Position numbers and translations under genes: made by a program
The notes under the pieces: model-generated
The model's input: only the letters and a program-made list of their open reading frames with translations
What the model was told of the DNA's origin: nothing
Databases searched by the model: none
Source of the DNA: Aquibacillus kalidii
GTDB taxonomy: Bacteria; Bacillota; Bacilli; Bacillales; Amphibacillaceae
Reading direction: 5' to 3'
DNA length: 64,000 nt
Assembly: GCF_014280935.1 (NCBI RefSeq)
Contig: NZ_JACLZI010000016.1
Span: 38,149 to 102,148 of the forward strand
Shown here: one piece after another, positions 48,723 through 58,314 of the stretch
Layout: each line of letters opens with the position of its first letter
How positions within the stretch are numbered: the first letter of the stretch is position 1

Positions 48723-49841
48723 TTACAAAATAGTTATAAGGGCATCAAGTACTTTGTCTAATTCATGTTTACTAGTATGTTTTCCCATTGATAATCGTAT
48801 AAACCGTTTTGCTTCTTCTTCTGTATAGCCAAGAGACAAAAGTGTTTTTGACGGTTTTTGTTGACCAACACTACAAGCACTTCCAGTAGAAACAGCAATA
48901 TCAAGGCGATTGAGCTCGAGCATCGCATAATCTCCTTGGACACTATCTAGCACAATACCAATAATATTGGGCAATTGCTGTGGACTTGCTACTATTTTTC
49001 CCTTTATACCCAACTCTTTAAATTGTTTGGCAAACTCTGCTTGTAATTGAACAAGATAATCATGCGTATCACTATATGACTCACAGATCTCTTGTGCTGC
49101 AGTGACAAAAGCTGCGATTCCAGGCGTGTTAATGGTTCCTGGCCGAAATCCATTTTCCTGACTTTGATTGAATGGATCGGTTTTCCATGAAAGAAGAGGA
49201 TTAACGTAAGCAGCGCCTACACCTTTAGGACCGTATATCTTGTGACTCGATATAGACAAACTATCCAGGTTTAAAGCTTGAATATTGATTGGTAATTTAC
49301 CAAACGATTGTACACAATCACTATGAAAAAGTATGTCATGCCGCTGGAGTATCTCACCTATTTCGCTTAATGGTTGAATGACACCTACCTCTGAATTGGC
49401 ATGATGGATGGAAGCAAGGATTGTATTGTCCTGGATCGCATCCCTCACAGCTTGTGTACTTATCTGTCCCTCTTGATTTACTTCTAAGTACGTAACTTCA
49501 AAACCCCATTCATTCTCCAAATACTGAAAATAATTGTATAAAGAGGAATGTTCCATGGTTGTTGTAATTAGATGATTCCCTTTATGTTGTCTCGCTCTCA
49601 ATAATGCTCGAATGGCAAGTATGTTTGACTCCGTGCCACCACTAGTAAAGTAGACACCCTTTGTAGGAGCGTCGATTAAATGTGCTAAACTTTCTCTGCA
49701 GTGATCAAGTAAGCCCTTAGCTGAGCTTCCAACATCATGTAAACTACTAGTATTTCCATAAAAATTGGTTGAAACTTCTGTAAACACTTTAAGTGCACTT
49801 TCACTTACTGGAGTTGTTGCAGCGTGGTCCAAATAGATCAT
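48723..49841 (-). CDS. nifS: NifS-type cysteine desulfurase for NadA
   Basis: This 372-residue PLP enzyme has the cofactor lysine Lys201 in SSHKIYGPKGVG and the active-site Cys323 in STGSACSVG. It supplies sulfur for iron-sulfur clusters; in B. subtilis the copy next to nadBCA serves the NadA cluster. The start ATG 49841 follows AAGGAAT and gives the typical MIYLDHAATTP. An upstream ATG at 49859 is less likely. It diverges from nadB. Confidence 0.94.
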   Translation of the reverse strand: MIYLDHAATTPVSESALKVFTEVSTNFYGNTSSLHDVGSSAKGLLDHCRESLAHLIDAPTKGVYFTSGGTESNILAIRALLRARQHKGNHLITTTMEHSSLYNYFQYLENEWGFEVTYLEVNQEGQISTQAVRDAIQDNTILASIHHANSEVGVIQPLSEIGEILQRHDILFHSDCVQSFGKLPINIQALNLDSLSISSHKIYGPKGVGAAYVNPLLSWKTDPFNQSQENGFRPGTINTPGIAAFVTAAQEICESYSDTHDYLVQLQAEFAKQFKELGIKGKIVASPQQLPNIIGIVLDSVQGDYAMLELNRLDIAVSTGSACSVGQQKPSKTLLSLGYTEEEAKRFIRLSMGKHTSKHELDKVLDALITIL

Positions 49842-49927
49842 TATTCCTTCCCCTTCCATCTGGTAGCAAGCTTATATTTTTCTTCCCTATCATACCATTT
49901 ACAAAAAAGTCTTGTCATCTATATACT

Positions 49928-49950
49928 TATGTGTAAATATATGTGTAAAG
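49928..49950. promoter_or_regulatory. Candidate NiaR operator between nifS and nadB
   Basis: TATGTGTAAA occurs twice in direct repeat at 49928-49937 and 49940-49949, period 12, followed by GACAC. It overlaps a possible nadB -10 (TAAATA after TTGTCA at 49912). Position in the divergent nad region fits NiaR control; the exact NiaR motif in this organism is not known to me. Confidence 0.45.
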
Positions 49951-49976
49951 ACACTTTGGATAGGTGTGAGAAAAAA

Positions 49977-51560
49977 ATGAATAAAGAGAATGTAATCATT
50001 ATCGGAAGTGGATTGGCTGCTTTAACACTTGCCAATCGTTTAGTAAACTTTAAAAATGTGATTCTTTTAACAAAAGGAAATAGGGACCAGAACAATTCGT
50101 GCAAGGCTCAAGGTGGAATAGCGGCTGCTGTTTCAAAATCTGATAACTGGAAGAGCCATATGGCAGATACAATGACAGCTGGTTGTCAATACAATAATAA
50201 ACAAGCGGTTAGGGTGTTAGTACAAAAGGGACCTAATTTGATAAGGGACCTAGTCGAACAAGGTCTTGAATTTGATCATGATGCACAGGGTAATTTTTTG
50301 TTAGGTAGGGAAGGTGCCCATCATGAAAGAAGGATCCTTCATGCTGGAGGCGATGCAACGGGTAAGGTACTAATGGAATTCATGCATGCACAATTAGTTG
50401 ATAAGGTAGCGATTAAAGAAGGGGAAACAGTAATTGACCTGCTTGTTAACAATGGACGGTGTATTGGTGTTATTACTAGTAATCAAGAAGGAGAAAGATC
50501 AACCTACTATGCTCAACATACCATCCTAGCAACAGGAGGCTGTGGAGCATTATATCAAGTTACATCCAATGACTCCTCAGTAGCTGGAGACGGGCTGGCA
50601 TTGGCTTATCGTGCTGGTGCTTCACTTTCTGATCTGGAGTTTATTCAATTTCACCCTACGATGTTATATATCAATAATCAGTGTTATGGTCTTGTATCGG
50701 AAGCTGTTCGAGGTGAAGGGGCAATTCTTAAAACAGGGAATGGTCACAACATCATGAAGGGTGTTCACGTGTTAGAGGATTTAGCACCTAGGGATGTAGT
50801 AGCTAGAGAAATACAAAAACATATTTCCAAAGGGGAGAATGTTTATTTAGATATTAGTATGATTGTTAATTTTGAAGAAAAGTTTCCAACTATTACTCAG
50901 TTATGTGAATCTGCAAACATAGATTTGGCAGAAGCAAAAATCCCGGTTGCTCCAGGTGCCCATTTCCATATGGGTGGGGTGAAAACAAATCAATTGGGAG
51001 AAACAACATTGCCAGGGCTCTATGCTATAGGCGAGGTTGCATGTAATGGGGTACATGGAGCCAATCGACTTGCTAGTAATTCCTTGTTGGAGGGGATTGT
51101 ATTTTCGAATTTACTAGCTGAGCATTTGTTAACACAGACAAATGCTCAGCTAGTACGGTTCAAGATCAAAGATCCATCTACATCCGCTAAGAATAAGCAG
51201 TTAGTTCTCCCGAATGCCAGTGATTTAAAAAAATTGATGACTGATTATGTTGGGATCGAGCGGAATCAATCAGGATTAATGCATGCCAAACAATGGTTGG
51301 AAAAGTACGATTTCCTGGATGTTAATAGTCTAGATATCCCATACCTGACTAATGAGGAGATAGGAATAATAAATCGACTAACTTGCTGTTGGCTAATCGT
51401 CACCTCAGCACTCTCAAGAACGGAAAGCCGTGGTGGACACTTTCGTAGTGACTTTCCATATAGGGATTCAAGTCGATGGGGTGATCAACAAATTATCCGT
51501 AATAACAAAGAAGTAACACGTTTTGAAGAAATGAAATATATCGAGGTGGGCAATGGATGA
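49977..51560 (+). CDS. nadB: NadB, L-aspartate oxidase
   Basis: This 527-residue FAD enzyme oxidises aspartate to iminoaspartate. The FAD motif GSGLAALTLANRL is at the N-terminus, followed by KAQGGIAAA, LEFIQFHPTMLY and GEVACNGVHGANRLASNSLLEG, all family signatures. ATG 49977 is chosen because AGGTGTGAG precedes it; the frame is open much further upstream, without support. The 3' end overlaps nadC by four bases. Confidence 0.95.
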   Translation: MNKENVIIIGSGLAALTLANRLVNFKNVILLTKGNRDQNNSCKAQGGIAAAVSKSDNWKSHMADTMTAGCQYNNKQAVRVLVQKGPNLIRDLVEQGLEFDHDAQGNFLLGREGAHHERRILHAGGDATGKVLMEFMHAQLVDKVAIKEGETVIDLLVNNGRCIGVITSNQEGERSTYYAQHTILATGGCGALYQVTSNDSSVAGDGLALAYRAGASLSDLEFIQFHPTMLYINNQCYGLVSEAVRGEGAILKTGNGHNIMKGVHVLEDLAPRDVVAREIQKHISKGENVYLDISMIVNFEEKFPTITQLCESANIDLAEAKIPVAPGAHFHMGGVKTNQLGETTLPGLYAIGEVACNGVHGANRLASNSLLEGIVFSNLLAEHLLTQTNAQLVRFKIKDPSTSAKNKQLVLPNASDLKKLMTDYVGIERNQSGLMHAKQWLEKYDFLDVNSLDIPYLTNEEIGIINRLTCCWLIVTSALSRTESRGGHFRSDFPYRDSSRWGDQQIIRNNKEVTRFEEMKYIEVGNG

Positions 51561-52402
51561 ATTCTATTAAATTAAGAAGTGAGCTACAACGTTTTTTGCT
51601 AGAAGATATCGGTGATCAAGACATTACTAGCTCAACAATTTTTCCTATAAAAGAGCAGGGAACGGGACATTTTAAAGTCAAAGATGAAGGTGTTTTAGCG
51701 GGTACTCAAATAATAGAAGAGGTTTATCAGATTCTTGATCCCTTCATAGAAATTAACTTGTACAAAAAAGACGGAGAACAAGTCAGTAATGGGGATCTAA
51801 TTGCGACGGTAAATGGTTCCGTACAGGCAATTCTCACCGGGGAAAGGGTAGTTTTAAATTTGCTCCAACGTATGAGTGGAATCGCAACATTAACCAATCA
51901 TGCAGTTACCATTTTAAATAGTAACGTGACAAAAATTTGTGATACTCGTAAAACCACTCCTGGGTTAAGAATGTTCGAAAAGTATGCTGTTACGTGCGGA
52001 GGTGGCTATAATCACCGTTTTGGGTTGTACGATGGAGTGATGATAAAGGATAATCATATAGCATTCGCGGGCTCAATCACAAAGGCTGTTGACTGTGTTA
52101 GAAGTCGTGTTGGTCATATGGTGAAAATAGAAGTGGAAACGGAAAGTGAAGCGCAAGTAAAAGAAGCTGTTGCAGCGGGTGCAGATATAATTATGTTGGA
52201 TAACCAGAGTCCTGCCAACGTGGAGAAACTAGTTAAGTTAATACCAGACACTATAATCTCTGAAGCATCAGGGAATATAAATTTAACTAACTTAGACGGA
52301 TACCGGGACTGCGGTGTTGATTATATTTCGCTAGGCTTCATCACGCATTCTGCCAAAGCTTTAGACATAAGTTTGGATGTATTTCATAAGGGGGAGCAAT
52401 AA
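51557..52402 (+). CDS. nadC: NadC, nicotinate-nucleotide pyrophosphorylase (carboxylating)
   Basis: This 281-residue quinolinate phosphoribosyltransferase turns quinolinate and PRPP into nicotinate mononucleotide. Typical segments are LLEDIGDQDITS, LNLLQRMSGIATLT, DTRKTTPGLRMFEKYAVTCG, IKDNHI and VEVETESEA-like residues. The start overlaps the nadB stop (ATGA), and GAGGTGGG lies ahead. nadA follows after three bases. Confidence 0.96.
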   Translation: MNSIKLRSELQRFLLEDIGDQDITSSTIFPIKEQGTGHFKVKDEGVLAGTQIIEEVYQILDPFIEINLYKKDGEQVSNGDLIATVNGSVQAILTGERVVLNLLQRMSGIATLTNHAVTILNSNVTKICDTRKTTPGLRMFEKYAVTCGGGYNHRFGLYDGVMIKDNHIAFAGSITKAVDCVRSRVGHMVKIEVETESEAQVKEAVAAGADIIMLDNQSPANVEKLVKLIPDTIISEASGNINLTNLDGYRDCGVDYISLGFITHSAKALDISLDVFHKGEQ

Positions 52403-52405
52403 AAA

Positions 52406-53518
52406 ATGAATGTTTTAGATACATTGAAGAAAACCTCACATAATCAAATGCCAGAAATTTATAAGACGTTATCTGTTGAAAGAATGGAACAACGTGTAAA
52501 GGATATTAAAGAAAGATTTGGAACTCGTTTATTTATACCAGCACACCATTACCAGAAGGACGAAGTAGTCCAATTTGCTGATGCAACAGGTGACTCTCTT
52601 CAACTAGCACAAATATCTGCTGAAAATAAAGATGCGGAGTATGTTGTATTCTGTGGTGTTCATTTTATGGCGGAGACAGCAGATATCCTGACAGATGAAT
52701 CGCAGAAGGTTATTCTGCCAGACATGCGTGCAGGGTGCTCCATGGCAGACATGGCAGACATTGAGCAAACCGAACGTGCTTGGGGAATTTTGGAGCAAAC
52801 ATTCGGTGATACAGTTCTTCCATTAACATATGTAAATTCTACTGCTGCAATTAAGGCCTTTGTAGGTAAAAATGGGGGCGCGACAGTTACATCATCCAAT
52901 GCTAAAGAGATGGTTTCTTGGGCGTTTACACAAAAACAGCGTATTCTTTTCCTACCAGATCAACATTTAGGAAGAAACACTGCCTACGAGCTTGGGGTGC
53001 CATTGGACCAAATGGCTGTATGGAATCCTTACACTGATAGTTTTGAGTATGAAGGAGCGATAGAGGATATTAAAGTGATTTTATGGAAAGGGCATTGTTC
53101 CGTACATGAGAACTTTACAGTAAAAAATATTGAACAGGTTAGGGAAGAACATCCTGATATGAATGTACTAGTTCATCCAGAATGTAGTAGGGAAGTGGTT
53201 AGTTTTTCTGACTATGCTGGATCAACGAAATACATTATTGACATGATAGATCAAGCTCCTATAGGCAGTAAGTGGGCTATAGGTACAGAAATGAATTTAG
53301 TGAAGCGTTTAATAGATACTCACCCGGATAAACAGATTGTTTCACTTAATCCACATATGTGTCCGTGCTTGACCATGAATCGAATTGATTTACCACATTT
53401 GTTATGGACATTAGAAGAATTAGACAAAGGAAATGTGATAAACCAAATTATAGTTGATAAGCAAATCTCCTCTCAAGCCAATTTGGCCCTCGATAGAATG
53501 TTAAATAGATCCATATAA
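52406..53518 (+). CDS. nadA: NadA, quinolinate synthase
   Basis: This 370-residue 4Fe-4S enzyme condenses iminoaspartate with dihydroxyacetone phosphate. Cluster ligands correspond to Cys111 (AGCSMAD), Cys231 (KGHCSVH) and Cys321 in the CPC motif, matching B. subtilis Cys110, Cys230 and Cys320. Cys319 is the partner in the redox CxC disulfide known for B. subtilis NadA. It completes the nadBCA operon, and its cluster is probably loaded by the adjacent NifS. Confidence 0.96.
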   Translation: MNVLDTLKKTSHNQMPEIYKTLSVERMEQRVKDIKERFGTRLFIPAHHYQKDEVVQFADATGDSLQLAQISAENKDAEYVVFCGVHFMAETADILTDESQKVILPDMRAGCSMADMADIEQTERAWGILEQTFGDTVLPLTYVNSTAAIKAFVGKNGGATVTSSNAKEMVSWAFTQKQRILFLPDQHLGRNTAYELGVPLDQMAVWNPYTDSFEYEGAIEDIKVILWKGHCSVHENFTVKNIEQVREEHPDMNVLVHPECSREVVSFSDYAGSTKYIIDMIDQAPIGSKWAIGTEMNLVKRLIDTHPDKQIVSLNPHMCPCLTMNRIDLPHLLWTLEELDKGNVINQIIVDKQISSQANLALDRMLNRSI

Positions 53519-53522
53519 AAGG

Positions 53523-53560
53523 AAAGTGTCAGATCTACCTATAGATTTGGCACTTTTTAA
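53523..53560 (+). terminator. Terminator of nadBCA
   Basis: AAAGTGTCAGATCTA pairs with TAGATTTGGCACTTT (two wobble pairs) around CCTA, followed by T5. Confidence 0.88.
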
Positions 53561-53841
53561 ATTGTAAATTTTCCCATTATCATTTCCTCGCTTTATGGGT
53601 CTGTAACAAGATATGGTCTTCTAAATGGGAAGTTACAGACAAGCTAGAATACAAAAAGATTGGATATCGTTCAATTTTTCATTCAACTTTTTGGGTCATT
53701 CGCATATGTTGATAGTGAATTAATCTGTTTTAGTGCTGTTCAAATATTTGCAAAAAGTTCATTAGGGTTTACTTTTTGTTAGGTGTTTGAACCCTATCAA
53801 TGTAGATTAGATGGGAGTTAATAAAGAAGGGAGTTTCAGTA
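53561..53841 (+). other. Gap between nadA and safA
   Basis: No gene is seen in this AT-rich gap. One exact inverted repeat, TAGGGTT (53763-53769) and AACCCTA (53790-53796), lies about 45-80 bases before safA and could be an operator or part of the safA promoter region. No convincing sigma-E or sigma-K promoter could be placed. Confidence 0.4.
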
Positions 53842-54999
53842 GTGAAAATTCATGTAGTCCAAAAAGGTGAAACATTATGGAAAATTGCTCAAAAATATGG
53901 GGTGGACTTTCAAGAGTTAAAGAAAATGAATACACAATTGTCTAACCCAGACATGATTATGCCGGGTATGAAAATTAAGGTACCATCCACTTCAAAACAG
54001 GTAAAGAAAGAACAGCCTATTGATAAGGAAATGAAAAAGTATCCAGCTAATCAAGTGAAGAAAGAAGAACCAAAGACAACACATCCTTACAAAGATACTA
54101 CAGAAAAAGCAATGCCAGTTATTAAAGAAGATGATAAGAAAAAGCCATCTCCAGTGAAAAAAGAAATACCAATGGAACCTGTAGAATTACCTAAGGTACC
54201 AATGATGGAGCAGCATATGGAAAAGTATCCGACTAACATAAATTTACCGAAGGCACCTCATATCGAACAAACTAAATATGATGTGGATGTTGACTTTGAT
54301 GTAAACCAAACAGATATTGATGTAAACCAGACAGATATTGATTTGAATGACTATCACACAAATCCTTACCCAACACAGCCTATACAGCAACCAGTACAGT
54401 ACCAACCAATACAACAACCTGTTATGAACTATTACCAACCAATGCCACATTGTATGTCAGCATCAGGCATTCCATATGGTTATCCTCAAATGAATCCGGT
54501 ACAGACACAACCTAATTATTATAGTCCTTATGCTCAACCGCAAGTGCAACCAAACACAAGTGTAGATGCAAATAATTACACTGCCCAAAGTTACCATCCA
54601 ACAACCTATCCATCAATGCAAGGATACGAAGATTTAATGGAGTCTTCTTCATCTAGTATGGAAATGCCTCAGATGCCGAGTTATTTAGCTGGTGTACCGC
54701 AACAAGAGGAGCAAAATGTCAATTACCCAATGTATGGTCAAGGATATATGCCAGTTCCAGGTGTTAATCAACAAGGATATGGATACCCACAAGTAACTAA
54801 TCAAATGCCGGGTTATCCACAAGGGTTTAATCCTCAACAGATTAATCAATTACCTGTAGGACATAATCCTTACGGCTATCCTCAGCAACCAGGTTTTACA
54901 GGTGGGCAAGGATATCCATATGCACAACCTGGATATACGATGCCAAGTTATGGCCCAGAATATGGCTATCGAAATGATCAAGGAAAAACGAATGAATAA
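53842..54999 (+). CDS. safA: SafA, spore coat morphogenetic protein
   Basis: This 385-residue protein has an N-terminal LysM domain (about 2-46, VQKGETLWKIAQKYGVDFQE) and then a charged linker. A segment with repeated DVNQTDI and a long Pro/Gln/Tyr/Gly-rich tail follow. This is the SafA layout: LysM targets the spore cortex and SpoVID, and the tail organises the inner coat. It lies after nadA as in B. subtilis. The start is GTG behind AAGGGAG. Low-complexity repeats make its length variable between species. Confidence 0.93.
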   Translation: MKIHVVQKGETLWKIAQKYGVDFQELKKMNTQLSNPDMIMPGMKIKVPSTSKQVKKEQPIDKEMKKYPANQVKKEEPKTTHPYKDTTEKAMPVIKEDDKKKPSPVKKEIPMEPVELPKVPMMEQHMEKYPTNINLPKAPHIEQTKYDVDVDFDVNQTDIDVNQTDIDLNDYHTNPYPTQPIQQPVQYQPIQQPVMNYYQPMPHCMSASGIPYGYPQMNPVQTQPNYYSPYAQPQVQPNTSVDANNYTAQSYHPTTYPSMQGYEDLMESSSSSMEMPQMPSYLAGVPQQEEQNVNYPMYGQGYMPVPGVNQQGYGYPQVTNQMPGYPQGFNPQQINQLPVGHNPYGYPQQPGFTGGQGYPYAQPGYTMPSYGPEYGYRNDQGKTNE

Positions 55000-55010
55000 G
55001 GGAAAAAAAG

Positions 55011-55047
55011 GAGACGATTCTATGAAGAATCGTCTCTCCTCCTTTTT
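55011..55047 (+). terminator. Terminator-like hairpin over the start of the next gene
   Basis: GAGACGATTC (55011-55020) pairs perfectly with GAATCGTCTC (55027-55036), and TCCTCCTTTTT follows. The loop TATGAA contains the ATG of the next gene and the 5' arm holds part of its ribosome-binding site. It may end safA transcripts or control translation of the next gene. Confidence 0.65.
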
Positions 55048-55960
55048 ATGGACGGAAGCAGGTGTAAATACAAACTGGATCAAGCCAATAAAAACAACCG
55101 TATTTCTCATTCAAACTAATGCTGGTTCGAAGTACATTTTAAAGGGGAAGAAAACCAAAGAGATCATTGATCAGCAATGGGCGTTTTTTGAACAATACCA
55201 GGATCGGAAAGTAATTCAGTATAGTCGTTTTCCAAATAATAAAAAGGTGATAGAAGGATTTGGATATTATTGGACTTGGACACCTTATATGAAAGGTGAA
55301 GCTTTAAATTATGATAGTTCAGTTGATCGTGAAGATGCTTTCAATAGCTTACAGCATTTTCATGATTGTGCAAAAGGGATTAAAGTGGACGATCCGTTAT
55401 TATTAAAACCGCCATTATATATGAAAGGGATAACCCGTTTGAGTAAGCTTGACAAAACAAAATCGATCTTTGAAAAAAACGGCTTTAGCGAGTTGTATAG
55501 TGATTTGAATAGTTTAATCCAAAATCAACTTGAAATATTCACCAACTTAGATTGGTATCAAATAGAAAAGAATGCTGTTGATAACAACAGTTGGATTCAT
55601 GGTGACGTTGCAGCACATAATTTCATTCGGACAGATGAACAGGAAATTTATTTAATTGATTTAGATTTACTAACGCTTGCACCACCAATTTATGACTATA
55701 TCCAACTTGGACAACGATTTTTGCCTTTTCTCAATTGGGACATCAATCAACTCTTAAAGTATGCACATACAGATAATGAGGAAAGTCTGAAGACGTGGTT
55801 ATTAGGTATTTCAGTTCCAACTGATTTAGTTCGTGAATGGTGGTTGTTTTTAAAGCGTCAATCATCAAATGAAGAAATAAATCGTTATTTGAAACAGTTC
55901 TCTTATGAAGTATCAAAGAGGATTCAATTTGTAGATGAATTAGAAAGAATGATGGGTTGA
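55022..55960 (+). CDS. Kinase-fold phosphotransferase-family protein
   Basis: This 312-residue protein belongs to the APH/CotS kinase-like superfamily. The catalytic-loop region reads SWIHGDVAAHNFI, with His, Gly, Asp and Asn all kept, and the metal-loop region reads IYLIDLDLLTLAPPIYD. Unlike YsxE it appears to retain catalytic residues. The substrate is unknown; location after safA suggests a spore-related role, by inference. ATG 55022 follows AAAGGAG but lies inside a hairpin. ATG 54992, overlapping the safA stop, is an alternative coupled start. Confidence 0.78.
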   Translation: MKNRLSSFLWTEAGVNTNWIKPIKTTVFLIQTNAGSKYILKGKKTKEIIDQQWAFFEQYQDRKVIQYSRFPNNKKVIEGFGYYWTWTPYMKGEALNYDSSVDREDAFNSLQHFHDCAKGIKVDDPLLLKPPLYMKGITRLSKLDKTKSIFEKNGFSELYSDLNSLIQNQLEIFTNLDWYQIEKNAVDNNSWIHGDVAAHNFIRTDEQEIYLIDLDLLTLAPPIYDYIQLGQRFLPFLNWDINQLLKYAHTDNEESLKTWLLGISVPTDLVREWWLFLKRQSSNEEINRYLKQFSYEVSKRIQFVDELERMMG

Positions 55961-56098
55961 ATTAGTAAGAAAACTTCTTGCTAATTACTGCATGGCTATT
56001 AATGCAGAAAAAGTGGTAAGTTAGTTAAGTGTACTTCCATAATGTTACAGATTAAAAATACCTTCCTAACTAATCATAAGAGTAAGGGAGGTTTTCTT

Positions 56099-56620
56099 AT
56101 GCGTAAAACGTTTCTAACAATACTAATTATCCCTTTCTTTCTGTTTGTTGGTTGTGCGAATAAAGAGGGTCAAGAAACTAGTGAGCAGGATCCTGTTAAT
56201 GAATACCCACTTACCTATCAGACACAGAAACAAAAGGTTAACCAAGAAAATGTGGATCCGGAAAATATTAGTAATAACCGAAGTCGAGAAAACTACTTAG
56301 AGGGATACCAAGGTGATTTGCCTACTCCTGACCAAAGTAACCATACTATCGACGAGAGGTATCCAGAAAAAAGTAAGAGGATTGCAGAGGCTGTAAATGA
56401 TATAAGTGAAGTCAAGCTAACACAGGTAACATTTGTTGATGATCAAGTCCAAGTTGCCGTTATGCTTGAACAAGAAGAGTACAAAGTCAATATTGAGGAC
56501 ATCATTGAAAAGATCGAACAACGTACAGAACAACTAGTTCCAAACAAAGAAGTTAGGGTATTTACAGATGCAATTTATTGGAATCAAATGCGGAATAGGA
56601 ACGCAGGATGGATAGATTAG
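56099..56620 (+). CDS. YhcN/YlaJ-family sporulation lipoprotein
   Basis: This 173-residue protein has a lipoprotein signal peptide with lipobox LFVGC (Cys19), a disordered polar linker rich in Gln, Asn and Glu, and a C-terminal domain beginning near KSKRIAEAVNDISEVKLTQVTF. The last is characteristic of YhcN/YlaJ spore lipoproteins. Such proteins sit in the forespore or inner spore membrane and affect germination. ATG 56099 follows AAGGGAGG; an upstream ATG at 56042 lacks a site. Confidence 0.87.
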   Translation: MRKTFLTILIIPFFLFVGCANKEGQETSEQDPVNEYPLTYQTQKQKVNQENVDPENISNNRSRENYLEGYQGDLPTPDQSNHTIDERYPEKSKRIAEAVNDISEVKLTQVTFVDDQVQVAVMLEQEEYKVNIEDIIEKIEQRTEQLVPNKEVRVFTDAIYWNQMRNRNAGWID

Positions 56621-56631
56621 AGCGAGCAGAA

Positions 56632-56667
56632 GACCTTTGTCACGTTTAGATGTGACAAAGGTTTTTA
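56632..56667 (+). terminator. Terminator of the spore lipoprotein gene
   Basis: ACCTTTGTCAC pairs perfectly with GTGACAAAGGT, followed by T4. Confidence 0.9.
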
Positions 56668-56796
56668 AATCTCATTTATTAAATATATTTTGCTAATTGC
56701 AACCTAGGACAGTTCAAACGTAAAAATTTAAAGTCATTTACATAGTATGGTAAGGTGGATAAAGATATAATATTCAACTAAAGAGGAGAGGGTAAA

Positions 56797-57546
56797 ATGG
56801 CTGGACATTCTAAATGGAAGAATATTCAACGCCGTAAAAATGCTCAAGACGCTAAACGAGGAAAGATTTTTATGAAATTAGCAAAGGAAATTTATGTAGC
56901 TGCTAAACAGGGTGGTGGGGATCCTGAAATGAATCCAGCTTTGCGATTAGCAGTCGATAAAGCAAAGGCCAATAATATGCCCAATGACAATATAGATAGA
57001 GCTATTAAAAAAGCAACAGGTGATTTGGACGGAGCAAACTATGAAGAGCTTACTTATGAGGGATATGGACCCGGTGGCGTAGCTGTAATGGTCGAAGTGC
57101 TTACAGATAATAAAAATAGAACTGCTTCAGATGTCCGCCATGCTTTTAATAAAAAAGGGGGTAATCTTGGCGAAAATGGTTGTGTAGCATTTATGTTTAA
57201 CCGAAAAGGATATTTTGTCGTTGAAAAAGAGAAGGTTAAAGTAGATGAAGACACGATAATGCTTGAAGCAATCGAGGCTGGGGCAGAAGAAATGGAAACA
57301 AATGACAATACTTATGAAATCTATACTGATCCCGAAAGTTTCGATGATGTTAAACAGCAACTGGAGGAAAAGGGAATAACTTTTGAAACATCTGAAATTT
57401 CCATGATTCCTCAAACGCATACAAAGCTTGGTTCTGATGAGGCAGAACAAACGATTCAATTGGTCGATATGTTAGAAGACCTGGAGGATGTCCAAGAAGT
57501 CTATCATAACCTTGATGCAGAGGATGAATTTTGGGATAGCTTATAG
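56797..57546 (+). CDS. yebC: YebC/PmpR-family protein
   Basis: This 249-residue protein is a full-length YebC family member, opening [20 protein letters not shown] and containing [20 protein letters not shown]. The family has been described as transcription regulators, and more recently some members as translation factors that help at polyproline stretches. Its place between spore genes and ruvAB is typical of Bacillus (yrbC). The start follows AGAGGAGAGG. Confidence 0.95.
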   Translation: MAGHSKWKNIQRRKNAQDAKRGKIFMKLAKEIYVAAKQGGGDPEMNPALRLAVDKAKANNMPNDNIDRAIKKATGDLDGANYEELTYEGYGPGGVAVMVEVLTDNKNRTASDVRHAFNKKGGNLGENGCVAFMFNRKGYFVVEKEKVKVDEDTIMLEAIEAGAEEMETNDNTYEIYTDPESFDDVKQQLEEKGITFETSEISMIPQTHTKLGSDEAEQTIQLVDMLEDLEDVQEVYHNLDAEDEFWDSL

Positions 57547-57549
57547 GTT

Positions 57550-57585
57550 AAAAGCTGCGTCATAATATTACTGACGCAGCTTTTT
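57550..57585. terminator. Bidirectional terminator between yebC and the minus-strand gene
   Basis: AAAAGCTGCGTCA (57550-57562) pairs with TGACGCAGCTTTT (57572-57584), with T-rich and A-rich flanks on the two sides. Confidence 0.88.
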
Positions 57586-57885
57586 ATCTCGATAACCAAT
57601 CGAAGAAATATCGAATACTTTAACATATGCAGAACTAGCATAACTGGGTAGTTTTTCACGGTGTTCTGCGTAAGCATAACTCATATAATCATCCATACCT
57701 CTGCAATGACGTTTTTCTTGAATCTCAAAAACGAATTTGATTTTAATGATACGTTCATCAGCAGTTAGTTGGTGACTTAGAATTTTGAATTTAGTCATCG
57801 TTTTTTTTAAGTGCTTTTTAGTAAGTAGGAAAGTGTAGTTATCAGTGGGTAAAATCAGTTCTGACTCACCAATAAACTGTATCAT
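57568..57885 (-). CDS. Conserved-looking protein of unknown function
   Basis: This is a 105-residue minus-strand product, convergent with yebC. ATG 57885 follows GGGGTGAC, which supports translation. The N-terminal half is beta-rich (MIQFIGESELILPTDNYTFLL), the middle is basic, and the C-terminal half contains MDDYMSYAYAEHREKL and DISSIGYRDKK. No membrane segment or signal peptide is seen. I do not recognise the family. Its 3' end overlaps the shared terminator. Confidence 0.6.
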   Translation of the reverse strand: MIQFIGESELILPTDNYTFLLTKKHLKKTMTKFKILSHQLTADERIIKIKFVFEIQEKRHCRGMDDYMSYAYAEHREKLPSYASSAYVKVFDISSIGYRDKKLRQ

Positions 57886-58314
57886 AACGTCACCCCGTCC
57901 ACATTATAGCATAGAATAAATACTTTATTTTAACGTTCTGTTCATGAAGTATTGGTACTGCTACCATAAATTCTATAGATTCATTATAATTGGATATTTT
58001 CCCTAAAGAAGCTTTCCTCAAGCACCTAAATTCGACCATTATAATTTTTTACCGCTGCGGGTACCCTCTTAGCTTGCTATCCTTCTGTTTCTCTAATTTA
58101 AATGGCCTCTTTCGTTGAGAATTTCTTCCGTTTTTCCTTTTCTTCTTCGGTAGACTGCTCCTCGTGCCTAGAGGATTTTTATAAAATAGTTGCCCGCCAC
58201 ACTTTGTTAAAGATATTGTCATATTCCGTTCACATTCCTTAAATCAATTATCAATAGTTCCTTGTTACAATAGGGGAGAAATAAACATTAACCAATTTTA
58301 AAGAGGTGTTTAAA
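57886..58314. other. Gap between two small unknown genes
   Basis: This stretch of about 430 bases contains no gene I can support. A minus-strand frame of 57 codons (58049-58222) encodes a Lys/Arg-rich peptide without a good ribosome-binding site and is not accepted. The pyrimidine bias on the plus strand near 58080-58150 is noted but unexplained. Confidence 0.5.

Noticed and set aside
58049..58222. Minus-strand frame of 57 codons encoding a Lys/Arg-rich peptide
   Set aside because: The nearest purine-rich sequence is poorly spaced from the ATG and the peptide is low in complexity; there is no independent support for translation.
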